Below the pieces are notes generated by a model. That model did not search any database, was not told the origin of the DNA, and saw only the letters and a program-made list of their open reading frames with translations. Positions 1 through 10,740 of a stretch of DNA of 64,000 bases are shown here, piece by piece (positions within the stretch are counted from its first letter, which is position 1; each line of letters begins with the position of its first letter). A program made the translations under genes and the position numbers. Source of the DNA: Boswellia sacra (taxonomy: Eukaryota > Streptophyta > Magnoliopsida > Sapindales > Burseraceae); assembly GCA_013180625.2 (NCBI GenBank), contig SNVD02004878.1:1-64000 (forward strand), in the 5' to 3' direction.

Positions 1-893
1 TTCAGCTGTTGATTACTAAATAGTATCTATAATAGGCAATTGAAATGCATAAGTATCAAATGAGTTTCAAATGTAACATATCGAGTAAGCTGGTTCAGAT
101 TCTTTGACAAAATGACAAATTCACAAGGGTAGGTCTGACTTATCAAGCATGCATGGTCTTATTCTACTAAAAAAAACTGAAGAAGAATTAAACTCATTGT
201 TGACAACGTTGCCATGTGCAATGATCCTATTTTACAATGGATTTTCCTTTTATCCCTAACCTCTAATCTTCACAAAGTGTTACTAGTTCTCCAAAATTTA
301 ACATGAGTATGATTGCATCTCAGCATCATTTAAGAGGACTCACTTATTAATTTAGTTTGTATTCATCTAAAACTATATTTTCAACTTATATTTCATAGCA
401 TATTTGTTTAAGAGTAATGCTACTCTTACAAACTTTGTATACAAACTTTTGTATATAAGTTGATATGACATTTCTTATTTATATTGACATATTTTCACCC
501 TGTATTAAAGGAGTTAACTTTAATATATTCATTTGTTAATTAACTTATGACATATCAATTTGTATATAAAGTTTATACATCTAATATTGTTCATTTGGTA
601 GATTAAATACTATGGTTGGTATTCTCTGATATGGAGACCATCTAGAGTGTGATTCCTATTATAATGTATTGGTTATTATAATTAATTGGGAAGTATCAAC
701 AAGTACATATATACATATAATGGTTTGATTTTAATTATCGATTATGTTGCTATGTTAGGCTTTTAATTGGGTTTTGAAGTTTTTAATGCTTTTCATGAAC
801 GAATATATAAAATGAACTGTATATAATTGTGTAAAATAGTTCATATTAAAATGTTAATGTCCATCTGAATCTTTTGGAGGGAAGGAGTTTCAT
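1..893. other. AT-rich intergenic DNA, no gene seen
   Basis: No reading frame of useful length and no recognisable protein, RNA gene or terminal repeat was found. It is the left flank of the solo LTR that starts at 894. Confidence 0.6.
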
Positions 894-1075
894 TGTGACA
901 CTCTAAACTTGTAAGTGAGCTCAACCTACAATTACACTATAATATGTGTATGATTAGCATTATGAGTTATGTGCATACATAGGAGTGATATGTAATAAAA
1001 TGAGTGAGGAAGGATCTTGTAGGAAAGCTTATAAAACTTGAGAGACTATACTTAATTTTTGCATGCTTGGATAAG

Positions 1076-1084
1076 TATATAAAG
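1076..1084 (+). promoter_or_regulatory. TATA box of the solo LTR
   Basis: TATATAAAG lies inside the LTR, followed by a pyrimidine-rich leader at about 1115-1160. This fits the U3/R boundary of a plant LTR, though no transcript evidence is available here. Confidence 0.4.
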
Positions 1085-2550
1085 AGAGAATTATAGAGAA
1101 TTTGCTCATTTTTGATCCTATCCCTACACCCCAACTCTCATCTCTTTCCCCTCAATTTTGCCAACAAATTAAGCAAGAAGAAGGAAGCAAAGAAGCAAGC
1201 TAAAGGTAGGAATTAACTCCTCTCCTTCAATTTCTTGCATTGTTGCATTGATTTTTGCAAGAAATTAATGTGACATATCATGAGTTATGGACTAGTTGTG
1301 TTATGCATGTTCTAAAACCATTTGAAAACATGATTTTATATGTGTTATGAAATATTTAAAGAGATTGGATGATGATAGGAAGCTAAAAACCATGTTTGAG
1401 TATAGATCTTATAGAATTTCTTTACTAAGTAGTGACCAGTCTGAAAAATCTTATAAATTATAAGGTCACCTTTTAGTTTGGAAATTTTTATAGGTGAAAC
1501 TAGACATGTCTAGGAGTGTTTATAATTTTGAATCACCTAAAAACTCAAAGTATATGATTTTTGGTGAATTGCTGAAGTTCTGGCTTGAAATTTTGACTTT
1601 CCCTATTTTAAAATAGAGCAAGGTGAATGAACTAGATTTGAGGGGCCAAATATTCATATAAATTTCTGGTTTTTGGTATGTAAGTCATTGAACACGTTTT
1701 CTATTAGATTGTAGATTTTCATTGATTTTGAAGCTCTGTATGAATTCATGTGAATTTTCAAAATTGGGCATGCTGAATTGAAAATTCTTACTTCCAAAAT
1801 AGATTAAGTGATATAAAATGCTTTTAATTGACTTAAGCCTAGCATAATGTTGTGATTTTTGGTGGAAACATCTTTACAATGTACTTTATCAGTCTACAAA
1901 TTTCTGTAAGGATTTGATATGTATAGAGGGTTATATAAATTTTTAAATCTAGACTGCTCAGTGTAGAGGTCAGTGGATATGAACTATAAGTGTGCTAAAT
2001 GAAGTGACTTTAAAGGGTATACACTCCCATTTCATTCTGATATTGTGTATGGAATATGTTTTATGTGTGAAAATGTGATCTACAAATTTATGTAGATTTT
2101 GGATAAGGCATCGACTTCGTAAAAATCATCCAATTGAACGTATGTAAAGCTGAATTATTAAGAATAATTATGGTCCACTATTGATTTATGATCCTTAAAA
2201 GAACCTTGTTATGGTTTTTAGGTGAAATTAAGGATCCTACGGTGGAGATTCAATCAAGAGTAAACTAAATCTTCTGAGGATACAATCATTCGTGTTTAAG
2301 CCATATGGGATATTTGTGTAATGAAAATTGTTGAATGTAATACTATGGTAATTACATTATTGGGATGCATTGTGATGGATATGAAACTTAACTCAAAGCT
2401 TCACTCATGAGCTTGAGTGTGAGTGTGGATAAGGAAGGCATGAATTGTGATATGAAATGTTGTGAATGTGAATGGCATGCCGAAATCTTGAGTACTCATT
2501 ATTGCATGGGGGTCACCTTTTGAAGGTTATAAACCCCAAAGTATCACATG

Positions 2551-2813
2551 CTTGTGAATGAATGATGAGGGGACGTCCAAACCGTGTGCTTCCTTATAGG
2601 ATTCGGTAGCACATGAGTAATATCACCCGGATTGTTGGACTAGCCTCAAGTTTGTGAATATGTATGTCATATGTATCGTCGAGGTCACATTGAATTGTAT
2701 TTTGATTCAAACCTTGTGATTGAATGAATGAAAGAGGTCCGAACCATGTGTTTTCCTACGAAGAATTCGGTAGCATGGGTCTGGTATCACTCGGTTTATC
2801 GGACTAGCCTCAA
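2551..2813 (+). repeat. Imperfect ~100-bp repeat pair in the solo LTR
   Basis: Two diverged copies (2551-2649 and 2713-2813) share the order: CTTGTGA, an AATGAATGA run, GTCC(A/G)AACC, ATTCGGTAGCA, TATCAC(C/T)CGG, GGACTAGCCTCAA. They look like an old tandem duplication within the LTR. Confidence 0.6.
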
Positions 2814-3881
2814 TATAATGACAAAACGTATGATATATGTGCACCTTTAAGGCTATGTGAAGTTTAAAAGGGGCATATGTGTATGTATAGAATTGCCCAA
2901 AGGGCATGTGTGAAATGATATGTGTATATGTGTATACACATACATGATGAAATGGCCTGAAAAAGTGCAAATGTGTACTGGAACAAGTGCATGTGTGTGT
3001 AAATGAGGATAATAGCCTGAGAAAGGCATATATGAGTTGACAGTAGCATGTGTATGATTGGATTAAAGGGTGAAAAATAAGTTAGAAAAAGATAGACTAA
3101 ATTGTGAGTTTGCAAAGGCGCGCAAGCTTAGTGGCGCTAGAGTGCATATTTAACCGACCTAAAATTTTTCAAGACTGAAAGTTGGCACAATAGCGCAAAT
3201 CAAGTGGCGCAGGAGCGTCGTTTTGGCATGTGAAATTGATTGTCAATCCGAGACTAGGTGTAAGCACGCCAACTCCATCGCGCGGGAGTGCAAACTATGA
3301 ATAGTCAACACTATTTTGATAACTTCTGATTCAAGAAATTGTTAATTTTTAAGCAAGTTATGAACAATGTTTACCCTTTTACTTGATTTTTCATAGGTTT
3401 GATTATACTACAGCTTTTCAATAGCTTACTTAATAAGTAAAAATACTTATTAAATTTATCATGTGCCTTAAGTGATCGATAGTGTAGTGATGCATGAAGG
3501 ATTTTGGCTTGTTAAAGACTAAGTTCCCTTGGCAACTACAACGACGCTGCACTTTTCTTGCATTGTTATAATGATTTTGATGTTGTTTTGTATTACTTAG
3601 TATGTGTATGATACAATGCAATAGTTTAGAAGTTGTATGGGGAACTCTAGTTGATATAAAATAGACATGTTTGATGCTTGAGTCTTAATTGATTTCCATG
3701 GGAATAAGCGTTCATAATCACTTATAAATCTGTTAAGGTTGTAGGGTGTGACATTCACGATATCAACAATTGAGATGACTAATAAAATAATATTGTATAT
3801 ACATCGTATTTGTATTAAAAATGTATAAAAGATGTTTGCATATAATTAATCAAGTTGTATAATTACAAATCGTTGTTGGGT

Positions 3882-6113
3882 TGAACAATTCCAAAAACCT
3901 TCACGTAGACATTGAATTTTTTAGGCTTAATGAAGGAATGAAGATAAATGTCAAGCAATAAAAATGACCAAAATGCCCTTGGAGATCAAGAAGAGAAGGG
4001 AGAGAAGAAGTTGGTGAAGAGTCTAGAAAACTGACATGTGACTTTGAAAAATCATATAAACCAATCCAGAAGGAATCTGATGATGAGTCACTTACTGTTA
4101 CGAACCTACGGATAAGGGTGTGCAAAAATCTCCGACCTGATCCGACCCGACCCGACCCGATCGGGTTGGTCGGGTTTTTATCGGGTCGGCACTAAATAGT
4201 AACCCGAATCGGGTTGAAATAGTCGGGTTTGAACAGTGTCAGGTCGTGAACAAGTTTGGATAATGTGACTTAATAAAATTAAACCCGATCTAACCCGACC
4301 CGACCCGATCGGGTTTGCATCGGGTCGGCATTGAATAGTAACCCGAATCGGATTAAAATAATCGGGTTTGCACAGTATCGGGTTGTGATCGGGTTTGGAA
4401 AAACCCGACCCGACCCGACCTGTGTGCACCCCTACCTACGGATGTCTAGTTTTCATAGAAATTTACCGATTGCGAATCAGAGTTGAATTTCGAAAGCTGT
4501 ATGTGATTGAAGGAATGACGGTTCAAAGGGATTACATCAAAGGATGATAAAAAAGGAAGGGGCCGAAAGGAAATTAGCCAGTCGACCATCTAACAGCCGC
4601 CCGACCCTCTTTGGTTTATTTTCGAAAATTGGCTTGGAAAATTTCTTTTTTTTTTTTATCTTCACCCCTCTCCTACATAAACCCTCCTTCTCTCACTTTG
4701 CAATTCACATCGATTGTCGAATACAATCATCTCTTTCTCCCTTTTGAAGACACACTCAAGAATTTGAGAAGTCATTTTCAATATAATTTTTTTAGGCTTT
4801 CTATTGCTTTAAACCTGGAAAGGGTCCATCTTGATAGCAGAATTCTCTCCTCCTTCCTATTCTCTTTTATTTTTTGCCTAGACGAAGCATGTTTATGATT
4901 TTATTTTTTGCTTAGGAGCATGTTTGGGGTTATTATGAATTGTTCTAACTCAATTTGTTTTGCAAGATGAAAATGCTTGTCAAAGTAAGTCATCTTTCTT
5001 TTCCTTATTTAGAAACATGCTTAGGAATTTAATTTCTTCGCGAATGCTTAGAATTATGACTAGGAGAACATGTTTAGAATCATGCTTAAGAGCATATGAT
5101 TAGAATCATACTAGAAAAATTTATTTACTTTAATGAATGCTAGGAAATAGCATTGAATAGGTAAGAATTACTGTTTTATCCTTGAATGTCTTATTTGAAC
5201 TATAATAGCTATGATTGATTTCAATTGTTTGAATTAGCCTAGAATATGCCATGAATGACATGTTAGGCTAGAAATGCCATGATAATTGATATGAATTATG
5301 CTGGAATAGCAATAGGTAGAATCCATGATAGAATTTATCAAATTTATGCTAGAATATCGTGATATTAGATTATGACTTTGTTTGATTTATAATTTATTCA
5401 TTTATGAATATATGAATATACCATGATTAGAAATATAATTGAATGATTGTATAATGCCATGAAAGAGGCTTGATAAGCATTGAATAAACTCATGTGATGG
5501 TGGGAAATTCACTATTTATTTAGTCTCGAATTGAATGTCTTGATATGCATGAATATGCTTTATATTATTGAATGTTTGAATCATATGAATAAATGAATGT
5601 TATATTGGAAGTGTTAAAGTAGAATTTACTTTATTGTTAAATAACAACTATTGTAATCCTCTTCCCATTCCCCTATGTTTGAAAAGAATTGTAACTCTAT
5701 TCTCCTGCCTCTTTCTTTGGATGAATATGCAATTGCCATTGATTGAATAATCACCTCATATGCTTAAAAAAGATAAAAATGGAATGTATGTATAAAATCA
5801 ACCACTTAAGCGAACTAAGTAACAATGCAAGCTATTCTAATTTGGTATTTCCAAGTGGAGGTCAGATTTACATCGGAGCGGGTCGAAAGACTTGTACCTA
5901 ACTTCCTAAACCCATCTCTGAAGGGATAATGGTAGTTTAGGTCTCGAAGCGAGAGATCAAATTACTTCTAGTCATTCTCAATTGAATAATTGGGTGGTGA
6001 CTACTTTATCCAAATGTGTCCATGGCTTGTTTGTGTTCCCTTAAGTCTCAAAAGAGGTTTTAACTTAGTGTCGTAAACGCAAATGCTCTGACAGGATGAA
6101 AGCCCCATTCACA
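3882..6113 (+). mobile_element. Probable LTR of a truncated Tat-like Ty3 element
   Basis: The right edge is fixed by a primer-binding-site-like sequence at 6115 and by gag-like coding sequence further downstream. The left edge is a guess, placed at a TG at 3882. The segment contains a nested hAT MITE (4113-4434), a possible TATA motif (ACATAAACCC, near 4675) and then a long AT-rich leader-like region. Two short + strand frames at 4544-4898 start in this leader and match nothing I know. No 3' LTR of this element is visible; it is cut at 7507 by the retroelement array. Confidence 0.4.
4113..4434. mobile_element. hAT-type MITE
   Basis: A 322-bp element flanked by perfect 8-bp target duplications, CCTACGGA at 4105-4112 and 4435-4442. 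The ends are inverted: TAAGGGTGTGCA on the left and TAGGGGTGCACA when the right end is reverse-complemented. An 8-bp duplication with TA(A/G)GGGTG ends fits the hAT superfamily. There is no coding capacity. The interior is a head-to-tail duplication of a block rich in CCCGACCCGA and ATCGGGTCGGC, which gives very many internal inverted matches. Confidence 0.82.
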
Positions 6114-6114
6114 G

Positions 6115-6132
6115 TGGCGACTCCACTAGGGA
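6115..6132 (+). other. Primer-binding site of the Tat-like element
   Basis: TGGCGACTCCACTAGGGA begins with TGG, the complement of a tRNA CCA end, and resembles the primer site of Tat/Ogre-type elements apart from one position. It sits directly after the inferred LTR and about 745 bp before gag-like sequence. I do not assign the tRNA. Confidence 0.55.
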
Positions 6133-6876
6133 TAAGAGAAGTTGATTTTGATGGAAATACCAAATTCTAATACCTCGTGTTAGTACAATGAGTCCTTGCA
6201 TCACTACACATTTGCACACAATAAGTATGAACTGCCTAAACTAGTCGTGTGGTATTGGCATGAGAAGTCGTTGGCTCCATTTGACCCCTAGATGACTCAT
6301 GTTGGTGTCACCACCTTTGACTATGTACCATTGAATTTGTATAAAAAGGGACAAGCCTAAGGAGGCATCTCTTACTCGAAAGAGCACAGACCATTAGATT
6401 TTTTAGACTTAAGCCCGCGTAGATGACTCTAGAAATTTCTAATAGGATAAATATCCAAAATCCATGTTGAATTGCATGTCTGTGGACGTAAATTCTCCAT
6501 GATTAGAATAACATCAACTCGAATCCATGAAACCATAACAAATGTCATATGTCAAGTCACCCATAAGAACAAACATGGGAACATGTGCCATGAGTTAAGG
6601 TTATCAGGACGTTTTGAAAACCATGTTATGATAATCATGAAGAATCGAACATCATCAATAATGTTAGAATTAGGAGAGAGAATCTCGTATTTCTATATCC
6701 CATGTTCATGTCTTAGGAATAAAGCCTAAAATCCTAAGAAAAGAGACTCGACCTCACGTGTGTGTGAGAAATAAGGTTGGAAGGCTGAAAGCGTGTCTAC
6801 ACGCTTGTATGAACATGCATCATGTCATGCATACATGCATACTTGCATGGCATTAACACCTTTGTTTTGTAGCTAT

Positions 6877-7506
6877 TATAGCTTTGCTTAGACGAGGTGG
6901 TCGTTTGACAAGGCTAGAAGAATCAATTGATGAGATGGTTACACCCAATAACAACAATGATGAAATGGCTCAAGTGAGGGCTGACATCATCGCACTTTAA
7001 TAGTAAGTGGCCCAACTCATTGAAGCTTTACGGAATGGGCCCAATCGCATGAACCAATCTCTACCCGAGGGTAATGGTGATGATGATGGTCAAACTAGTC
7101 AAGGTAGAAATAGGGGGAGGAGCCCAATCAGCCATAAAAACCTGAATTGGTCAAGCGATTGGCCAATGATATAGAAAAGGTCCAAACCTTTTTGAAGAAG
7201 AAGGGACTAAAAGGGGTCAAAGACCTAGACGACATTTTAACGTAGTATGCAGCCATCATGGCTACTACTCCTTTGACGAAGGAGCATATACTAAAATAAT
7301 TCAGGCTATCTTCAGAAGATGATGCGGTAGCATGGTATCATGATCTCCCAAAGAGAGTTTGAGAAGATTGGGAGGAGCTTTCTCAACAGTTTGTGGAATA
7401 GTACCACCACAATACCCAACTGGGGATAACGTTGAGGGATGTGGAGACGATGAGACAAAAGCCCAGCGAGACTTTTTCAGAGTACCTAGTTCCTTAGAGG
7501 GCTAAC
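6877..7506 (+). pseudogene. Broken gag of the Tat-like element (5' part only)
   Basis: Reading + strand frames gives a gag-like protein. An N-terminal part contains RRGGRLTRLEESIDEM, followed by stop codons near 7000, then a Ty3 capsid-type region with AVAWYHDLPKRV and a TFSEYL stretch near 7475-7490. The order and the AWYHDLP(K) block resemble the retrotransposon gag domain of Tat/Ogre-type elements. Several in-frame stops show decay. The frame is cut at 7507 by the first base of LTR1, and the rest of this element is not found downstream of the array, so the locus has been rearranged since insertion. Confidence 0.6.
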
Positions 7507-9032
7507 TGATGAACACTTAAATATGCATGTTTAATAAGAGTTTAGTTCATCATATTGCATTAATAGTGTCATTAAATTCCTCAACTTAAGCATATTTGTA
7601 GCATTTGCATCTTTGGAATTAATTTCTCTTAATTTTGGTTTTGTTACAGGTTCGGTAAAATGGCATAACTCTCTATTTATAGATCCGAATGGTGCAATTC
7701 TTAATGTTTTGGAAAGCTGATTTAATTGTCTACAAGATTGCATTTCACAAGCATCATCAAATTCGGGCTCTTAGTGGACCAAAATTGGGCTTGAAGTGAA
7801 CCCATCTACAGTCTCGGCCCAGTCTGACCAGGCCTCAGTATTTGGACCGTATCTCTCAAAATACTTATCCAAATTGTGCAAATCAATATGTTCTAGAAAG
7901 CTGAGATAAATATCTACAACTTTCATGAAGACATGTGATTAAAATTCACGACATTTTGATGTGAAAATTGATGGTCAAAGTCGGTGCCTAATGATCCCAA
8001 TTGTCAAAGATATTTACAACTAATATTTGACAATTATGCCCTTGTAATTTGACAAGTTTGCCCCTGGATGTATCTATAAATAGAGGTGCCTTGTGACCCA
8101 TTAGGGCATCTTGGCCTTGGCTGGAACATTTTGGCTTTGGCTAGGATCTTGTATTGTGTTTTGTGTGTTTATGTTATTAATGAATTTCCTTTTTCTTGCA
8201 TTTTATTTTCTTTCTATTATAATGTTCTTCTAATTTCTCTTTTGCTAAGGTGAAAGGGTGAAACCCTTGATATGAGAATAAGGATTCTCTAACCCTTAAT
8301 ATGTGCTTAATAATCTTAATCTTATAATGTTTATTCAATATGATTTATATTTAATTTCTTAATCAATCTTGACACCACTCGTAAAGTGGAGGTCTTGATC
8401 CATTGTCGACAATCCTTGGCACATCAAATGCTTGGATCCTTTCTAGATGATGTATGGTTCTTCCTTACCGACACGAATCTAGTTAGGAACCTTGATTTGT
8501 TGTAGACATATGGTGATTGGCACATTGGATGCTTGAACCCATTTACAAGAAGTGGTATAAATATTGGTAACGAAATAAATATAATTCATATAACTAAAAT
8601 GGGTTAATTATCCTTATTTAAAATATCAAGGGCGGATCCCCTAACCTTAGCCTTCATTATTATTGTGTTAATTCCTCTTGTACTTTAATTATTCTATTGT
8701 TTATGAACTTTTATTTTATTTACTATGGTAGGTTCTACCACCTTATGAAATTGTTCTTTAATTTACTATGGTTGGTTATACCACCTATTTCCATGGATGG
8801 TTTTACCTCCTCTTGCTTTTTGTTTTATATTTGAATGGTCGGTAATACCGCCTATCATCTTACATATTTATTGATATTATCTTGTCATTTATTTGAATTA
8901 TTCACACCATATTTGCTTATCTTATAATTTGTAACGCTAAAATTCCCTTCCTCGTGGATCGACCTCGGACTCACCGGGTTTATTACTTCGACACTCCTAT
9001 ACTTGGGAGACAATCCTTTTTCGGATGTGTCA
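7507..9032 (+). repeat. LTR1, 5' LTR of element A
   Basis: It begins TGATGAACAC and ends GATGTGTCA, six bases before the primer site. At 1526 bp it is the long form, carrying a segment near 8705-8860 with three diverged motifs of the type (G/T)GGT...TACC(A/G)CC that is absent from LTR2 and LTR3. It interrupts the gag of an older element at 7506. Confidence 0.88.
8075..8082 (+). promoter_or_regulatory. TATA box in LTR1
   Basis: TATAAATA, followed by GAGGTGCC. The same box is kept in LTR2 (18173-18180), LTR3 (24800-24807) and, on the - strand, in both LTRs of C (26401-26408, 36733-36740), which supports a promoter role. Confidence 0.6.
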
Positions 9033-9038
9033 AGTTTT

Positions 9039-9056
9039 TGGCGCCGTTGCCGGGGA
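9039..9056 (+). other. Primer-binding site, tRNA-Asp type (element A)
   Basis: TGGCGCCGTTGCCGGGGA is the standard Athila/Tat primer site, complementary to the 3' end of tRNA-Asp, and lies six bases after LTR1. Confidence 0.88.
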
Positions 9057-9127
9057 AGGTAAAAATTGGCGTGCAAAATTGTAAGTGTTCTCTTTTCTCA
9101 TCTTAGATCTAAATTTTTTATTTTTGT

Positions 9128-10740
9128 GTGTTCATCTTTTGCTCTCTTTTCTTCTCCCTTTCTTGCATGAAAATTTGGTCACGAACATCTAGTGGTAGAC
9201 TTGTTAGAAAAACATCATCTTCCTTAGAAAACATGGCCGACAATCATGAAGAAATATTCACGGATGAAGGGGACAACCGTTCGCAACAAAATGATCAAAA
9301 CCAACGAAGAACCCTCAAACTACATGAATCCGGTAAGGACTAGTGCACCATCTTGTGTAGTTTCTCCTCCAGATTCAATCCATTTCAATTTCAAACCAAG
9401 TTTTGTTCGACTTCTACCCACTTTTCATGGCCTTGACATGGAGAACCCATATTCGCACTTGAAACTCTTTGAAGAGGTATGTAGCTCCTACACTGACCCA
9501 AATTGTAGCATAAACACCATTAGATTAAAGCTTTTTCCTTTTTCTTTAAAAGATAAAGCTAGAACATGGCTACAAAATTTGAGGTCGAATTCCATCAGTT
9601 CATGGGATGAGATGAAACAACAATTTTTGAAAAAATTTTTTCCTACCCATAGAACAAATTCTCTTAAAAGACAATTTCTGATTTCTCTCAAAAACAAGGG
9701 GAAACCCTTTACCAATGTTGGGATATGGTATAAAGAACTACTTAATACTTGTCCTCACCATGGGTTTGAAACTTGGAGAATAGTTGCACACTTTCTATGA
9801 AGGGTTAACACCTCAAGATAGGCAACTAGTGGAATTAATGTGTAATGGAGAATTTAAAGAAAAAGACCCTGAGGAAGCACTTGACTTCCTAGATTCCTTG
9901 GCAGAAAAGGCACAAAATTGGGACACTGCTGGCACCTATGAGGTACCAAGCAAGGCCCAAACCTCGACATCCAATAGAGGCATTTACAACCTTAGGGAAG
10001 ACCATGACCTTCAAGCCAAATTCGCATCCCTAGCTAGAAAAGTCGAGGCTTTAGAGATGAAAAAGAGTGGTCAATTGAAATCTATTCAAGAAAATGTCTG
10101 TAACATTTGTGATGACAATGACCATTCTACTGATGATTGCCCAACTTTGCCTGCCTTTAGGGAATGTCTCCATGAAGAAGCCAATGCCTTGAACACTTTC
10201 AAAAGGCCAAATCACAATCCATATTCACAAACCTACAATCCTGGTTGAGAAATCATCCAAATTTTAGCTGGAAAAATGACAATCATGCACAATCTTCACA
10301 AGTCCCTTTTCAAACACGACAAAATTTTCAAAATTCTCATGATCATGCATATGCTCCTCCTCCTAGGAATGACTTTGAAGAGACATTGCATTCATTCATT
10401 ACAAAGCAAGAGACTTTCAATAGTCAAACTGCTCAAACATTAGCAAATTTGTCAGAAACTCTTGCAAAATTTGCATCGACATTTAGCATCCAAGAGAAGG
10501 GAAAATTTCCTTCTCAAACATTGCAAAACCCCAAAGATCAATCTAACTCAAATGCAGGAAGTTCAAGTAACCATTACTTTGACCAAGCCAAGTCAATCAT
10601 GACCCTTCGCAATGGTAAGATTGTTGAAAAACACATTCCTGACCCTTGTGAGAAAGAAGAAGAATCGATCTCTAAAGGGCAGGAAGAGGCTGCTAAACCA
10701 ACACCTAGCGAAGAGGAAACCATATCCTCATCTGTGCCTC
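9128..10740 (+). pseudogene. gag of element A (frameshifted)
   Basis: Structural protein of an Athila/Tat-like Ty3 retrotransposon, which would form the cytoplasmic virus-like particle. The capsid-type gag domain at about 9420-9800 shows FHGLDMENP, LKLFPFSLKDKARTWL, SSWDEMKQQF and CPHHGFETW, all typical of the lineage. A CX2CX4HX4C zinc knuckle (CNICDDNDHSTDDC) follows at about 10099-10140. The probable start is the ATG at 9128 or the one at 9170 that opens MKIWSR, since element C begins the same way. Frameshifts near 9320, 9795 and 10247 split it into pieces of 71, 184 and 154 residues plus the start of a long frame. A TLRNGK motif near 10600 is also characteristic. No particle could be made from this copy as it stands. 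Confidence 0.85.

Larger units (their letters stand above)
894..3753 (+). mobile_element. Solo LTR of a Ty3-type retrotransposon
   Basis: The segment starts TGTGACACTC and ends GGGTGTGACA, the TG...CA ends with a short terminal inverted repeat expected of an LTR. It is flanked by TTCAT (889-893) and TTCAC (3754-3758), a 5-bp target duplication with one mismatch. At 2.86 kb it is in the size range of long chromovirus (Tekay-like) LTRs. A TATA box lies near 1076. No primer site, gag or pol follows on either side, so the internal region was probably lost by LTR-LTR recombination. The short frames inside it on the - strand are low-complexity and not real genes. The family assignment is tentative. 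Confidence 0.62.

Noticed and set aside
2707..3115. Short - strand frames in the solo LTR
   Set aside because: They are Tyr/His/Ile-rich translations of CA/TA-rich DNA with no domain.
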